Part shown: one piece after another, positions 34,519 to 43,504 of the stretch
Layout of the letters: every line of letters starts with the position of its first letter
Numbering within the stretch: the first letter of the stretch is position 1
Source: CAYMZZ01 sp044463125
GTDB taxonomy: Bacteria; Bacteroidota; Bacteroidia; Chitinophagales; Chitinophagaceae
Length of the DNA: 64,000 nt
Assembly: GCA_044463125.1 (NCBI GenBank)
Contig: JBIQMS010000005.1
Coordinates: 62,001 to 126,000 of the forward strand
Direction: 5' to 3'
The notes under the pieces: model-generated
Databases searched by the model: none
Seen by the model: the letters and a program-made list of their open reading frames with translations, nothing else
Told to the model about the DNA's origin: nothing
Program-made: the position numbers and the translations under genes

Positions 34519-36204
34519 TTAAAGGTTACCTTTTTTCAATTCCTTTACTGCAAAATCAGCCGCCCTTGCTGTTAACGCCATGTAAGTTAGCGAAGGGTTT
34601 ACACAGGATGCCGAGGTCATACAGGCACCATCGGTTACAAATACATTGGGTGCATCCCATACCTGGTTATTGCCATTGAGCACGGATGTTTTGCGATCGC
34701 GTCCCATACGTGCCGTACCCATTTCATGAATGCCCATTCCTACTTCATAACCACCGTCGTAAGTATGCACATCCTTTACTCCCGCGGCTTCCAGCATTTC
34801 TTTTGCGTCATTCATCATGTCGACCCGCATTTTTTTCTCATTCTCCTTAATCTCCACATCCATATCCAGTACGGGCAGGCCCCATTTATCTTTCACATTC
34901 TTGTTCAGGCTGATCTTGTTTTCATGATAAGGAAGCATTTCGCCAAAAGCAGTGATGCCGATGGTCCAGTTGCCAGGCTCGGCCAGCGCTTCTTTTAAAG
35001 CTGCGCCTACACTCAGCTCTGCTACATTGCGTCCCCAACCTTCACGACCTGCACCTCCCTGGTAGCCAAAACCACGCAGATAGTCGCGCTTATCATCATA
35101 GATATTCCGGAAACGGGGCACGTACACGCCCGTGGGCCTACGGCCATAGATATAGGAATCATCGAATCCTTCCACACGGCCACCGGCACCGCAACGGAAA
35201 TGGTGGTCCATTACATTATGTCCCAACTCGCCACTGCTGCTTCCCAGTCCTTCGGGCCAGATATCAGTTGCGGAATTCATCAATATCCAGGTGCTGTTGA
35301 AAGCCGATGCATTCAGGAAAATCACTTTTGCCTTGTATTCATAAGTCTGGCTGGTTTCCGCATCCAACACTTCCACGCCGGTAGCACGGCCGGTGTTTTT
35401 ATCATACAACACTTTTGTTACGATGGAGAAGGGCCGCACGGTCAGGTTGCCAGTGGCCATTGCCGCAGGCAGGGTGGCTGATTGCGTACTGAAATAAGCA
35501 CCAAAGGGGCAACCACGCCAGCAGCGATTCCGGTACTGGCAATTCTGCCGGTTCAGTTCCGGATTAGGTTCAGTAATATTCGCCGACCGGCCAATAAACA
35601 TATGTCGGCGGCCATTATAATGCTTCTTAATGCGTGCGGCTACATCCTTCTCCACAATATTCATATCCATCGCCGGGAGAAAATCACCATCGGGCAATAC
35701 TTCCAATCCTTCCTTACTGCCCTGTATTCCGGCAAATTTTTCAGCATAGCTATACCAGGGAGCAATTTCGTCGTAACGAATAGGCCAGTCTACCGCGATG
35801 CCTTCTTTCGCGTTGGCTTCAAAATCCCACTTATTGAAGCGGTAGCTCTGCCGGCCCCAAAGGAGTGAGCGACCACCTACATGGTAACCCCTGAACCAGG
35901 CAAAAGGCTTGGTTTCAGTATAGGGACAATCTTTTTCATTGGCCCACATACCAAAAGTTTCTTCCCCCAGCGGATAGTCGCGGTTCAATACCGGATAATC
36001 CTTGATCATTTCCTGGGTCTTGCGACCGCGGTGCGGAAAATCCCAGGAATTCTTGTTGGCGTTTACATAGTCCTTCACGTGCTCGATATTGCGGCCACGT
36101 TCCAGCATGATCGTCTTCATTCCTTTTTTACACAGTTCCATGGCTGCCCAGCCTCCACTGATGCCGGAGCCAACTACAATCGCGTCATAAGTATTGTCTG
36201 CCAT
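34519..36204 (-). CDS. GMC-family FAD sugar dehydrogenase, paralogue A
   Basis: A 561-residue paralogue of the following gene with near-identical blocks: GGRSLLWGRQSYRF (about 110-124), Cys222, Cys228 and Cys232 in CQYRNRCWRGCPFG, HEMGTARMGRDRKTSVLNGN, and SCVNPSLTYMALTARA at the end. FAD dinucleotide-binding motif VVGSGISGG at about 10-18. No signal peptide, so export probably depends on the Tat-bearing small subunit. The two copies arose by tandem duplication; which sugar each takes is not visible. Confidence 0.88.
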   Translation of the reverse strand: MADNTYDAIVVGSGISGGWAAMELCKKGMKTIMLERGRNIEHVKDYVNANKNSWDFPHRGRKTQEMIKDYPVLNRDYPLGEETFGMWANEKDCPYTETKPFAWFRGYHVGGRSLLWGRQSYRFNKWDFEANAKEGIAVDWPIRYDEIAPWYSYAEKFAGIQGSKEGLEVLPDGDFLPAMDMNIVEKDVAARIKKHYNGRRHMFIGRSANITEPNPELNRQNCQYRNRCWRGCPFGAYFSTQSATLPAAMATGNLTVRPFSIVTKVLYDKNTGRATGVEVLDAETSQTYEYKAKVIFLNASAFNSTWILMNSATDIWPEGLGSSSGELGHNVMDHHFRCGAGGRVEGFDDSYIYGRRPTGVYVPRFRNIYDDKRDYLRGFGYQGGAGREGWGRNVAELSVGAALKEALAEPGNWTIGITAFGEMLPYHENKISLNKNVKDKWGLPVLDMDVEIKENEKKMRVDMMNDAKEMLEAAGVKDVHTYDGGYEVGMGIHEMGTARMGRDRKTSVLNGNNQVWDAPNVFVTDGACMTSASCVNPSLTYMALTARAADFAVKELKKGNL

Positions 36205-36207
36205 TAT

Positions 36208-36248
36208 TTGAGTTTTGAGTTGTAAGTAGTAAGTTGTAAGTAGTAAGA
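36208..36248. repeat. GTAGTAA-class heptad array inside the operon
   Basis: Units of the GTAAGTA/GTAGTAA type repeat between paralogue A of the GMC genes and the upstream TIM-barrel gene. It has no inverted partner. It is one of few heptad repeats located within a probable operon. Confidence 0.6.
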
Positions 36249-36254
36249 TTTGGG

Positions 36255-37166
36255 TTAGATATCACATGTTTGAACGGCCTGTTTCAGGGCCGCCAGTCTT
36301 TCTTCTTTGGTTTTGCCCGTGGGCAGAAATTCCTGGGCCACATAGCCCTTAAATCCGGTGGCATGAATCGCCCGCATAATGGCGGGATAATACAATTCCT
36401 GGTCTTCATTCAACTCATGACGGCCCGGAACACCGGCAGTATGATAATGACTGATATAGGAATGGTAGGTTTGAATGTTGTTGATGACATCGCCCTCATC
36501 TACCTGCATATGATAAATATCGTAGAGTAGTTTAAAATTGTCGGAGCCCAGTCGCTTGCAGAGTTCCACACCCCAACTGGTGCGGTCGCATAAATAATCC
36601 TTATGGTCTTTTTTGCTGTTGAGCAGCTCCATGGTAATTACTACCTTATGCTTTTCTGCAAGGGGTATAATTTCCTTTAACCCCTTCACGCAATTATTGA
36701 GACCGGTTTCGTCGTCCATTCCACGACGGTTGCCGCTAAAGCAAATCAGGTTGGTATAGCCCGCCTCCGCTACAAGTGGGATGGCTTCCAAATAGTCTTT
36801 TATCAGTTGCGCATGAAATTTTGGCTCAGCCCATCCATCCGTAAGGCTCACTTTGCCGGCGATATAGCACATGGAACAATGCAGGCCATGCTTTTTCAGT
36901 ATGGGCCAATCCTTGGGTGCAATCAGGTCGATGGCGGTAATGCCGATCTTTTTGGCTTCCATACACAAATCATCCAGCGACATGTCGGCATAAGTCCACT
37001 GGCATACCGAATGCCGGATATTTCCTTTTAATGGCATATCATTTTTTGAGGAAGGTTCTGTGCTGGCGAGGCAGCTAACTGGCCCCAGCGCTGCGCCGGC
37101 AATGGATCCGGCGGCTAATTTCTTCAGCACATCTCGTCGCGTGGTTTTATTACTCATATACTTCAA
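36255..37166 (-). CDS. exported hydroxypyruvate-isomerase-like TIM barrel
   Basis: A 303-residue protein with a Tat-like signal (TTRRDVLKKLAAGSIAGAALGPVSCLAS), followed by an AP-endonuclease-2-type barrel. Motifs: RHSVCQWTYADMSLDDLCMEAKKIGI, ITMELLNSK (Glu), LLYDIYHMQVDEGD (Asp, His), SHYHTAGVPGRHELNEDQELYYP and GYVAQEFLP. These match the hydroxypyruvate isomerase branch, but in this operon a periplasmic keto-sugar isomerase or lyase role is more likely. It lies between the MFS genes and the GMC genes on the same strand. Confidence 0.82.
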   Translation of the reverse strand: MKYMSNKTTRRDVLKKLAAGSIAGAALGPVSCLASTEPSSKNDMPLKGNIRHSVCQWTYADMSLDDLCMEAKKIGITAIDLIAPKDWPILKKHGLHCSMCYIAGKVSLTDGWAEPKFHAQLIKDYLEAIPLVAEAGYTNLICFSGNRRGMDDETGLNNCVKGLKEIIPLAEKHKVVITMELLNSKKDHKDYLCDRTSWGVELCKRLGSDNFKLLYDIYHMQVDEGDVINNIQTYHSYISHYHTAGVPGRHELNEDQELYYPAIMRAIHATGFKGYVAQEFLPTGKTKEERLAALKQAVQTCDI

Positions 37167-37207
37167 GCCTTACAAGTTACAAATCATTGGGCATTTATGC
37201 CGCCCGC

Positions 37208-38443
37208 TCATATATTTTGTTTTTCCTTATTCGATTCATTCCGAAAAAGCAATATAAAGAACAGGAATACAAATGCGGCGATGGCAGCCGGTATTAACCA
37301 GATGCTTTGATAATCGAAAACGTTTGCTGTGGATTTATATTGATCGGAAACAAGTCCCGCTATCCAGAATCCGGCAGCCATTCCCACCCCATAAGTGGCA
37401 AGTGTGATGAGCCCCTGGGCTGCACTCTTATTTTCTTCACCAGCTTTTTGGTTGGTATAGATATAGCCCGACACAAAGAAAAAGTCGTAGCAGATACCAT
37501 GTAATACAATCCCGATCAAGAGCAGGCTAAAACCCGAATCCGCATCGCCAAAGGCAAAGCAGACATAGCGCAGCACCCAGGCCAGCATGCCCGCCAGGAT
37601 GGTTTTCTTAAAACCGAAACGCTTGAAAAAATAGGGGAGCAGCAGAAGAAACAGCACTTCTGATCCCTGACCCCATGCCATCAGTCCGGTGGCATTTTCC
37701 ACTCCCTTATTCGAAAGAAAGGAATTGGCCAACTGATAATAGAATGCCAGGGGAATACAAATGAGTATGGAAGCGATAAAGAAGATCAGGTAGTTTCGAT
37801 CGGCCAGTAGTTTTATCGCATTCAGCCCTGAGATTTCCTTTAAGCTGACGGACCCGGATTTTGACCGGATCGGAGGAGTTTTGGGCAGGGTAAAGCTGAA
37901 AAGTCCCAGCAGCAATGATGCTGTTCCCGCCAACAGGAAAGTGTTTTGCAGCATCCCGGCTTTCTTGTTTACATCACTATCCCAGTGAAAGACATAACTG
38001 ATCAGGAATCCCGCTACGATCCAACCTATCGTTCCCATCATTCGGATACTGGAAAATTCTTTGTCCGGATTCTTCAGCTGACGAAATGCCACCGAATTGG
38101 CCAAAGCAATGGTGGGCATATACAGGATCATGTAGACGAATGTGTAGGGATAAAAACTGTCTACATGCTCTGCCTGGTACATAAAATACATCAGCGCCGC
38201 GCCCAACAGGTGCAGGGCGCCCAGTATTCGTTCCGCGTTAAAGAACCGGTCAGCGACCAGCCCTACGATAAAGGGCGCGATGATGGCACCCCATGACTGG
38301 GTAGAAAATATTTTCGCTGATTCCCTTCCATCGGCTTGCAGGTTCAATTCAAGGAAGGTTCCCAGCGATACGAACCAGGCTCCCCAGATAAAAAACTGGA
38401 GAAACATCATGAACCATAATTGCAGGCGGGTGGTAGCGGACAT
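37208..38443 (-). CDS. MFS nucleoside/sugar:H+ symporter (NupG-like)
   Basis: A 411-residue inner-membrane transporter with about 12 membrane segments. The N-terminus LQLWFMMFLQFFIWGAWFVSLGTFL and FAFGDADSGFSLLLIGIVLHGICYDFFFVSGYIY are typical of the nucleoside:H+ symporter branch of MFS. In this context it more likely imports a sugar or a keto-sugar product from the periplasm. It is 13 bases downstream of a second MFS gene and 41 bases upstream of the TIM-barrel gene. Confidence 0.82.
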   Translation of the reverse strand: MSATTRLQLWFMMFLQFFIWGAWFVSLGTFLELNLQADGRESAKIFSTQSWGAIIAPFIVGLVADRFFNAERILGALHLLGAALMYFMYQAEHVDSFYPYTFVYMILYMPTIALANSVAFRQLKNPDKEFSSIRMMGTIGWIVAGFLISYVFHWDSDVNKKAGMLQNTFLLAGTASLLLGLFSFTLPKTPPIRSKSGSVSLKEISGLNAIKLLADRNYLIFFIASILICIPLAFYYQLANSFLSNKGVENATGLMAWGQGSEVLFLLLLPYFFKRFGFKKTILAGMLAWVLRYVCFAFGDADSGFSLLLIGIVLHGICYDFFFVSGYIYTNQKAGEENKSAAQGLITLATYGVGMAAGFWIAGLVSDQYKSTANVFDYQSIWLIPAAIAAFVFLFFILLFRNESNKEKQNI

Positions 38444-38456
38444 GAATGTACAGGTC

Positions 38457-39752
38457 TTATGCGGTGGCTGTTAAACTGGGTTTTTTACGGTTGCGCATAT
38501 AGAAATAAAGCATGGCGAATGCTACCGTCAGGATAATCGGTATTACCAGCGTGGCATTGATGATTTCCGGACCAGCGGCGGTCTTGGCCTGGTTGAGCGC
38601 CGTTTGCATTTCCGGTGTAGCTGTGGGTGCACTATACGAAGCGATATCGGCACCCTCGGGTAATTGCGCCGCTATCTTGCTATCATAAAACTTACCCATA
38701 AAGATCATATACACCGATACAGCAAACATGCCGGCGCCGCCCATCAGGTTGAGACCTACAGCACCGGTTTTGGGAAGATTTTCCGCCACAAAACCCAGCA
38801 TGGTAGGCCAGAAATAACAAACACCCAACCCAAAAACCAGGGCTCCCACATATACCATATTACCACTGCTATGCCCCAGGATATATAAACCCACCGCGGA
38901 AAGGATAGCAGAAATCAGCAATACACCGGTGGGTGCCAATCTGTGTACAACAGGCTCTGCCAGGCCACGCCCTATCACCATCACTCCCGTTGAAATGGTC
39001 AGGATAAGCAGGGCATTATCTGTCACAGTTTTCAGTAATACATCAATCCACTGTCCTGTAAACAACTCTGTAATCGCTGTGCCAAACATCAGTACAATCA
39101 TCACAAGGAAAAGCGGATTGGCCAAAGAGCGATACATTTCACCGCTTGAAATACCAGCGGCCACTCGCTCGGTAACGGGGAATTTGAGTTTCAGGAAAAG
39201 GAATCCATAAAGTAATGTCGGCAGCAACATGAGGCCCACCAGCAGTTTCCAGTTAGTCAATACACCCGTGTCGGCCATACGCACACCGAGGAAATACACT
39301 ACCAGGGTGCCAAGTACAATACCACCCGGGAACCAAAGGTGAAAATGGTTGAGCTTGGTGGTTTTATTATTGGGGTAAAGGGCGGTAACCAAAGGATTAC
39401 AGGCCGCTTCAACGGTTCCGTTCCCCATGCCTATTAATAAGGTGGAAACAAAGAGTGCGGTAAATCCACCCGCAAAAATCGTCAGCAGAATTCCAGACAG
39501 GTGCAGGAAAAAAGCGAGTACCAGGAGCCGCTTCATGCCAATGATATCTACCAGGAAACCACCGATGATAACCGCGAGGGGAAATCCCCAGAAGGCAGTA
39601 CTGGTGATGATGCTGGCATCTTCCTGCGAAAGCGAAAAGTCGGCCTTCCAGGTGTCGAGCAGGCCGGCACGGATACCAAAGGAAAGGGAAGTTACAAGTA
39701 AGGCCAGGCAACTGGCGACAAAGAGTTGGTTGCGGTGGATTTGGGTTTGCAT
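38457..39752 (-). CDS. MFS sugar transporter
   Basis: A 431-residue protein with about 12 membrane segments. The opening (QLFVASCLALLVTSLSFGIRAGLLDTW) and GMGNGTVEAACNPLVTALYPNNKTTKLNHFHLWFPGG in parts resemble the FucP-like sugar branch of MFS. It is the first gene of the minus-strand operon and lies divergent to the Gfo/Idh gene, with repeat R10 in between. It probably imports a product of periplasmic glycoside cleavage. Confidence 0.8.
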   Translation of the reverse strand: MQTQIHRNQLFVASCLALLVTSLSFGIRAGLLDTWKADFSLSQEDASIITSTAFWGFPLAVIIGGFLVDIIGMKRLLVLAFFLHLSGILLTIFAGGFTALFVSTLLIGMGNGTVEAACNPLVTALYPNNKTTKLNHFHLWFPGGIVLGTLVVYFLGVRMADTGVLTNWKLLVGLMLLPTLLYGFLFLKLKFPVTERVAAGISSGEMYRSLANPLFLVMIVLMFGTAITELFTGQWIDVLLKTVTDNALLILTISTGVMVIGRGLAEPVVHRLAPTGVLLISAILSAVGLYILGHSSGNMVYVGALVFGLGVCYFWPTMLGFVAENLPKTGAVGLNLMGGAGMFAVSVYMIFMGKFYDSKIAAQLPEGADIASYSAPTATPEMQTALNQAKTAAGPEIINATLVIPIILTVAFAMLYFYMRNRKKPSLTATA

Positions 39753-39761
39753 TCGTTAGAA

Positions 39762-39814
39762 GCGTTTTACGTTTTACGTGGTACGTATTACGTAAAACGT
39801 AAAACGTACCACGC
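39762..39814. repeat. compact ACGT palindrome R10 between divergent operons
   Basis: Eight ACGT units in about 53 bases: the left half is ACGTTTT, ACGTTTT, ACGTGGT, the right half ACGTAAA, ACGTAAA, ACGTACC. The halves are reverse-complement in type but staggered in order. There is no TTTAGGG shell and almost no core. It occupies one third of the promoter region shared by the two divergent sugar operons, 10 bases from the MFS start codon. Confidence 0.8.
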
Positions 39815-39901
39815 ACTAAAGGCTAAATGTACTATTTTTAAATCCACAATAAAATCTGCTTCAAAGAAAATATTCACACTCAGCACTAACAATTGTTTGA
39901 C

Positions 39902-41071
39902 ATGATCAATCGAAAATTAAGAATGGGAATGGTTGGCGGAGGCCCTGGCGCTTTTATTGGCGCGGTGCATCGCATTGCCGCTAATATGGATGGAGAGATA
40001 GAATTGGTTTGCGGTGCTTTCAGCAGTGATCCTGAGAAATCGCAGCAAACAGGAAAGGAGCTCTATCTCCCTATGCAACGCGTGTATGGATCCTATAAGG
40101 AAATGATCCGCACCGAAGCTGAATTGCCACCGGATCAACGCATGGATATTGTAAGTATAGTAACGCCTAACCATGTTCACTTTGAACCTGCAAAGCTGGC
40201 ACTGGAAAATGGCTTTCATGTAATTCTCGACAAGCCTCTTGCCCTCAATCTCGATGAGGCTAAAAAACTATATGAAATTGCTAAAAAAAGTCAACTGCAG
40301 TTTTGCCTCACACATACTTATACGGGTTATCCCATGGTGAAAGAAGCCCGGCAGTTTGTGCAAAGTGGCAAATTGGGGAAGATTCGCAAAGTGTATGTGG
40401 ATTATCCGCAAGGTTGGCTGAGCCAGTTTTTGGAAGGGGCAGGGGATGGCGCGCGTTCCTTTAAGCAGGCCGACTGGCGTACTGATCCTGCAAGAAGCGG
40501 CATGGCCGGAGCAATGGGAGATATTGGCACACATGCTTTCAACCTGGCCGAATATGTGAGCGGATTGAAAGTAACGCATATTTGCGCCGACATCAATACC
40601 GTGGTGGAAGGCCGTAAGCTGGATGATGATGGCTCTGTACTATTGAAGTTTGAAAACGGTGCCAGTGGGTTGTTGTACGCGACACAGGTGGCCGCAGGAG
40701 AAGAAAACAATACCAAGGTTCGGGTGTATGGCGAAAAAGGAGGCATAGAATGGAAGCAGGAAGATGCCAACACATTACTGGTGCGCTGGTTCGATAAGCC
40801 CGCGGAAATTCATCGGGCAGGTACTCCTTATCTCAGCAGCTATGCCAAACACAATACACGCACACCGGCGGGACATCCCGAAGGATACCTCGAAGCCTTC
40901 GCGAATTTGTACCGCAACTTTGCCCTTTGTGTAAAAGCACAGATGGCCGGTTTAAAGCCACAGCCCGAATGGGCCGATTTCCCTGGAGTGGAAGACGGCC
41001 TGCGCGGAATGGAATTTGTGGAGAAAGTAATTGCAAGCGGCAAAAGCGACCAAAAATGGACATCCCTATAA
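39902..41071 (+). CDS. Gfo/Idh/MocA-family oxidoreductase
   Basis: From the ATG at 39902 (in-frame TTG at 39893 is less likely) the protein has 389 residues. The Rossmann motif GMVGGGPGAFIGAVHR is near the N-terminus, followed by DIVSIVTPNHVHFEPAKLALENGFHVILDKPLALNLDEA in parts with the EKP-like DKP motif. The C-terminal sheet domain contains GAMGDIGTHAFNLAEY with the conserved Asp-x3-His. No signal, so it is cytoplasmic and NAD(P)-dependent. In this operon it probably reduces a keto-sugar back or carries out the redox half of the C3 pathway. 30 bases upstream of the next gene. Confidence 0.88.
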   Translation: MINRKLRMGMVGGGPGAFIGAVHRIAANMDGEIELVCGAFSSDPEKSQQTGKELYLPMQRVYGSYKEMIRTEAELPPDQRMDIVSIVTPNHVHFEPAKLALENGFHVILDKPLALNLDEAKKLYEIAKKSQLQFCLTHTYTGYPMVKEARQFVQSGKLGKIRKVYVDYPQGWLSQFLEGAGDGARSFKQADWRTDPARSGMAGAMGDIGTHAFNLAEYVSGLKVTHICADINTVVEGRKLDDDGSVLLKFENGASGLLYATQVAAGEENNTKVRVYGEKGGIEWKQEDANTLLVRWFDKPAEIHRAGTPYLSSYAKHNTRTPAGHPEGYLEAFANLYRNFALCVKAQMAGLKPQPEWADFPGVEDGLRGMEFVEKVIASGKSDQKWTSL

Positions 41072-41101
41072 CTTAAAACTTACAACTTAAAACTTCACTC
41101 A

Positions 41102-42157
41102 ATGACAACAATAAAAGGTCCCGGAATTTTTCTGGCTCAGTTTATGGGCGATAAACCACCCTTTAATGATCTACGCAGTATTTGCCAGTGGGCGCAATCC
41201 CTGGGCTTTAAAGCAGTACAGATACCCACCTGGGATCCCCGTTGTATTGATTTGCAGAAAGCGGCTGAAAGTAAAACCTATGCCGACGAACTGAAAGGAA
41301 CCATCGCGGAGTATGGATTGGAGATCAGTGAGCTTTCTACCCATTTGCAGGGGCAGTTAGTAGCTGTGCACCCGGCTTATGATGATCTATTTGATGCTTT
41401 TGCGCCCGATGCGTTGAAGAAGAATCCGAAAGCGCGTACCGAGTGGGCGATTCAGCAACTGTTATATGGCGCCAAAGCTTCCCAGAACCTGGGACTAACC
41501 GCCCATGCCACTTTCAGTGGATCACTGCTCTGGCATACCTTTCATCCCTGGCCGCAAAGACCTGCCGGGCTGGTGGAGGAAGGTTTCCGCGAACTGGGTC
41601 GTCGCTGGATGCCCATCCTGAATAAATTTGATGAATGTGGGGTGGATGTGTGTTACGAGATTCATCCGGGTGAAGACCTTTTTGATGGTGTTACTTATGA
41701 AATGTTTCTGGAAGAAGTAAAACAACATCCCCGTGCCTGCCTGCTCTATGATCCTTCGCACTTTGTATTGCAGCAACTCGATTATATCCAGTATATCGAT
41801 TTCTATCATGAAAGAATCCGGGCTTTCCACGTAAAGGATGCGGAATTCAATAGTACCGGAAAGCAGGGAACTTTTGGCGGGTACCAGAGCTGGCTGAAAC
41901 GCGCTGGCCGTTATCGTTCACCAGGCGATGGGCAGGTGGACTTTAAAACCATATTTAGTAAGTTGACCGAATATGGTTATCCGGGTTGGGCAGTGATGGA
42001 ATGGGAGTGCTGCATCAAGCACCCCGAAGACGGGGCCCGTGAAGGCGCAGCTTTTATCCGCGACCATATCATCCGCGTAACGGAAAAAGCCTTCGACGAT
42101 TTTGCCGGCGTGGAAACCGATCCGCAATTTATCAGGTCTTTATTGGGATTGAGTTGA
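41102..42157 (+). CDS. cytoplasmic sugar phosphate isomerase/epimerase-like TIM barrel
   Basis: A 351-residue AP-endonuclease-2-type TIM barrel without a signal peptide. Ligand motifs: GLEISELSTHLQGQLVAVHPAY, VDVCYEIHPGEDLFDG (Glu, His), CLLYDPSHFVLQQLDY (Asp, His), AFHVKDAEF (His, Asp) and AVMEWECCIK (Glu). It is longer than the two exported TIM barrels of the divergent operon. A role in keto-sugar isomerisation or elimination in the cytoplasm is inferred from its neighbours, the Gfo/Idh gene upstream and the cytochrome gene downstream. The short gap upstream holds ACTTAAA/ACTTACA-type repeats (41072-41095). Confidence 0.82.
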   Translation: MTTIKGPGIFLAQFMGDKPPFNDLRSICQWAQSLGFKAVQIPTWDPRCIDLQKAAESKTYADELKGTIAEYGLEISELSTHLQGQLVAVHPAYDDLFDAFAPDALKKNPKARTEWAIQQLLYGAKASQNLGLTAHATFSGSLLWHTFHPWPQRPAGLVEEGFRELGRRWMPILNKFDECGVDVCYEIHPGEDLFDGVTYEMFLEEVKQHPRACLLYDPSHFVLQQLDYIQYIDFYHERIRAFHVKDAEFNSTGKQGTFGGYQSWLKRAGRYRSPGDGQVDFKTIFSKLTEYGYPGWAVMEWECCIKHPEDGAREGAAFIRDHIIRVTEKAFDDFAGVETDPQFIRSLLGLS

Positions 42158-42198
42158 AATTTTACTGACATTTGACAGAACCAATTAATTTACCACAT

Positions 42199-42588
42199 AT
42201 GAAAAAAATACTCCTCACTGCATCCCTGGCAGCTCTACTTGTTGCTTGCGGCAACAATGAACCGTCTACTCCCGCTGAGCCTGCAAAGGAAGAACCGAAG
42301 GCTGAATCAGTTTCTGATAATCCCGATTATAAAAAAGGGCTGGCATTGATTGCCAAGAGTGATTGCCTTACCTGTCATAAGGTGGACGAAGCCATCAATG
42401 GTCCATCCTATCGTCAGGTGGCTGAAAAATATGCCGACCAGGCGCCGGGAATTATTCCCACCCTTGCTGAGAAAATCATCAAAGGGGGAAGCGGCAACTG
42501 GGGCTCTGTTCCCATGCTGGCGCATGCCGACCTGAGCCAGGAAGACGCGGAAGCGATGGTGAAATATATTTTGTTACTGAAAAAATAA
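42199..42588 (+). CDS. lipoprotein c-type cytochrome
   Basis: From the ATG at 42199 the protein has 129 residues; the in-frame TTG at 42172 is rejected because the signal peptide starts at 42199. Lipoprotein signal MKKILLTASLAALLVAC with Cys17, an acidic linker, then one haem site CLTCH (56-60) and a Met in VPMLAHADLS as the likely sixth ligand. It resembles class I cytochrome c-551/552. It should accept electrons from the FAD dehydrogenases of the divergent operon in the periplasm. 9 bases upstream of the DUF1080 gene. Confidence 0.9.
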   Translation: MKKILLTASLAALLVACGNNEPSTPAEPAKEEPKAESVSDNPDYKKGLALIAKSDCLTCHKVDEAINGPSYRQVAEKYADQAPGIIPTLAEKIIKGGSGNWGSVPMLAHADLSQEDAEAMVKYILLLKK

Positions 42589-42597
42589 GAAAAAGGA

Positions 42598-43347
42598 ATG
42601 CTGAAATATTTGCTGACAGCCGCCACCCTGGCGATGATTGTCGCCTGCAACAATGCATCAGGTAATAAGAAAAGTATCGAAATGGCAACGGCTTCGGCAC
42701 AGTACAACAGCCTGACCGAAAAAGAAAAGCAGGAAGGCTGGCAACTGCTCTTCGATGGTAATACCACGAAGGGTTGGCACAAGTATGGTGGCGAGGCTAC
42801 CGGAGCCGCCTGGAAAGTACAGGACAGCAGTCTTTTCTTCGATGCTTCCGTAAAAGACGGAGGTGGTGATATTGTAACCGATGATGAGTATGATAATTTT
42901 CATCTCAAGCTCGATTGGAAAGTTGACCTGGGGGCAAATAGCGGCATTATCCTTTATATCCACGAAGACAAATCCAAATATCGCTTTCCCTGGGAAACCG
43001 GTCCCGAAATGCAGGTGCTGGATAATGAAAGACACCCCGACGCGAAAATCGTGAAGCATCGGGCGGGTGATTTGTACGACCTGATCTCCTGCAGCCAGGA
43101 AACCGTTAGACCGGCGCTGGAATGGAACCAGGTAGAAATAAAATCACTAAACGGTAAATTGGATTTCTACCTGAATGGTGTGAATGTAGTGAGTACCACA
43201 CTTTGGGATGATGCCTGGCGCCAAATGGTAGCCAAGAGCAAGTTCAGAGGCATGAAGGATTTTGCCACTTACAAAAAAGGCCGCCTCGGCTTGCAGGACC
43301 ATGGTGATAAAGTGTGGTTCAGAAATATTCGGATAAAGCGACTGTGA
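42598..43347 (+). CDS. DUF1080 (3-keto-glycoside hydrolase-like) lipoprotein
   Basis: A 249-residue lipoprotein (signal MLKYLLTAATLAMIVAC with Cys17). The mature part is a DUF1080 jelly-roll domain, with LFDGNTTKGWHKYGG, VTDDEYDNFHLKLDWKV, NSGIILYIHED, GPEMQVLDNERHPDAK and GRLGLQDHGDKVWFRNIRIK. Members of this family have been linked to cleavage of 3-keto-disaccharides. It is the last gene of the plus-strand operon, downstream of the cytochrome. It is the strongest single hint that the GMC enzymes oxidise at C3. Confidence 0.88.
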   Translation: MLKYLLTAATLAMIVACNNASGNKKSIEMATASAQYNSLTEKEKQEGWQLLFDGNTTKGWHKYGGEATGAAWKVQDSSLFFDASVKDGGGDIVTDDEYDNFHLKLDWKVDLGANSGIILYIHEDKSKYRFPWETGPEMQVLDNERHPDAKIVKHRAGDLYDLISCSQETVRPALEWNQVEIKSLNGKLDFYLNGVNVVSTTLWDDAWRQMVAKSKFRGMKDFATYKKGRLGLQDHGDKVWFRNIRIKRL

Positions 43348-43357
43348 GGATGGTTAA

Positions 43358-43471
43358 ACGTTTTACGTAGTACGTTGTACGTTTTTTAGTTTAAAGTTTA
43401 GGGTTTAAAGTTTAAGAAAATCAATTCCGTCCAACCTTAAACTTTAAACCCTAAACCCTAAACCTTAAACT
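43358..43471. repeat. heptad inverted-repeat element R11 (one-sided ACGT shell)
   Basis: It begins about 10 bases after the DUF1080 stop. Left: ACGT heptads (43358-43384) and TTTAGGG class (43387-43415). Right: a long CCCTAAA arm (43433-43471) but no ACGT arm. The pyruvate kinase gene ends 34 bases beyond on the other strand, so this sits between convergent genes. Confidence 0.8.
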
Positions 43472-43504
43472 CTCTATCGAATAATCAAATTCCCCAATTC
43501 TCCC

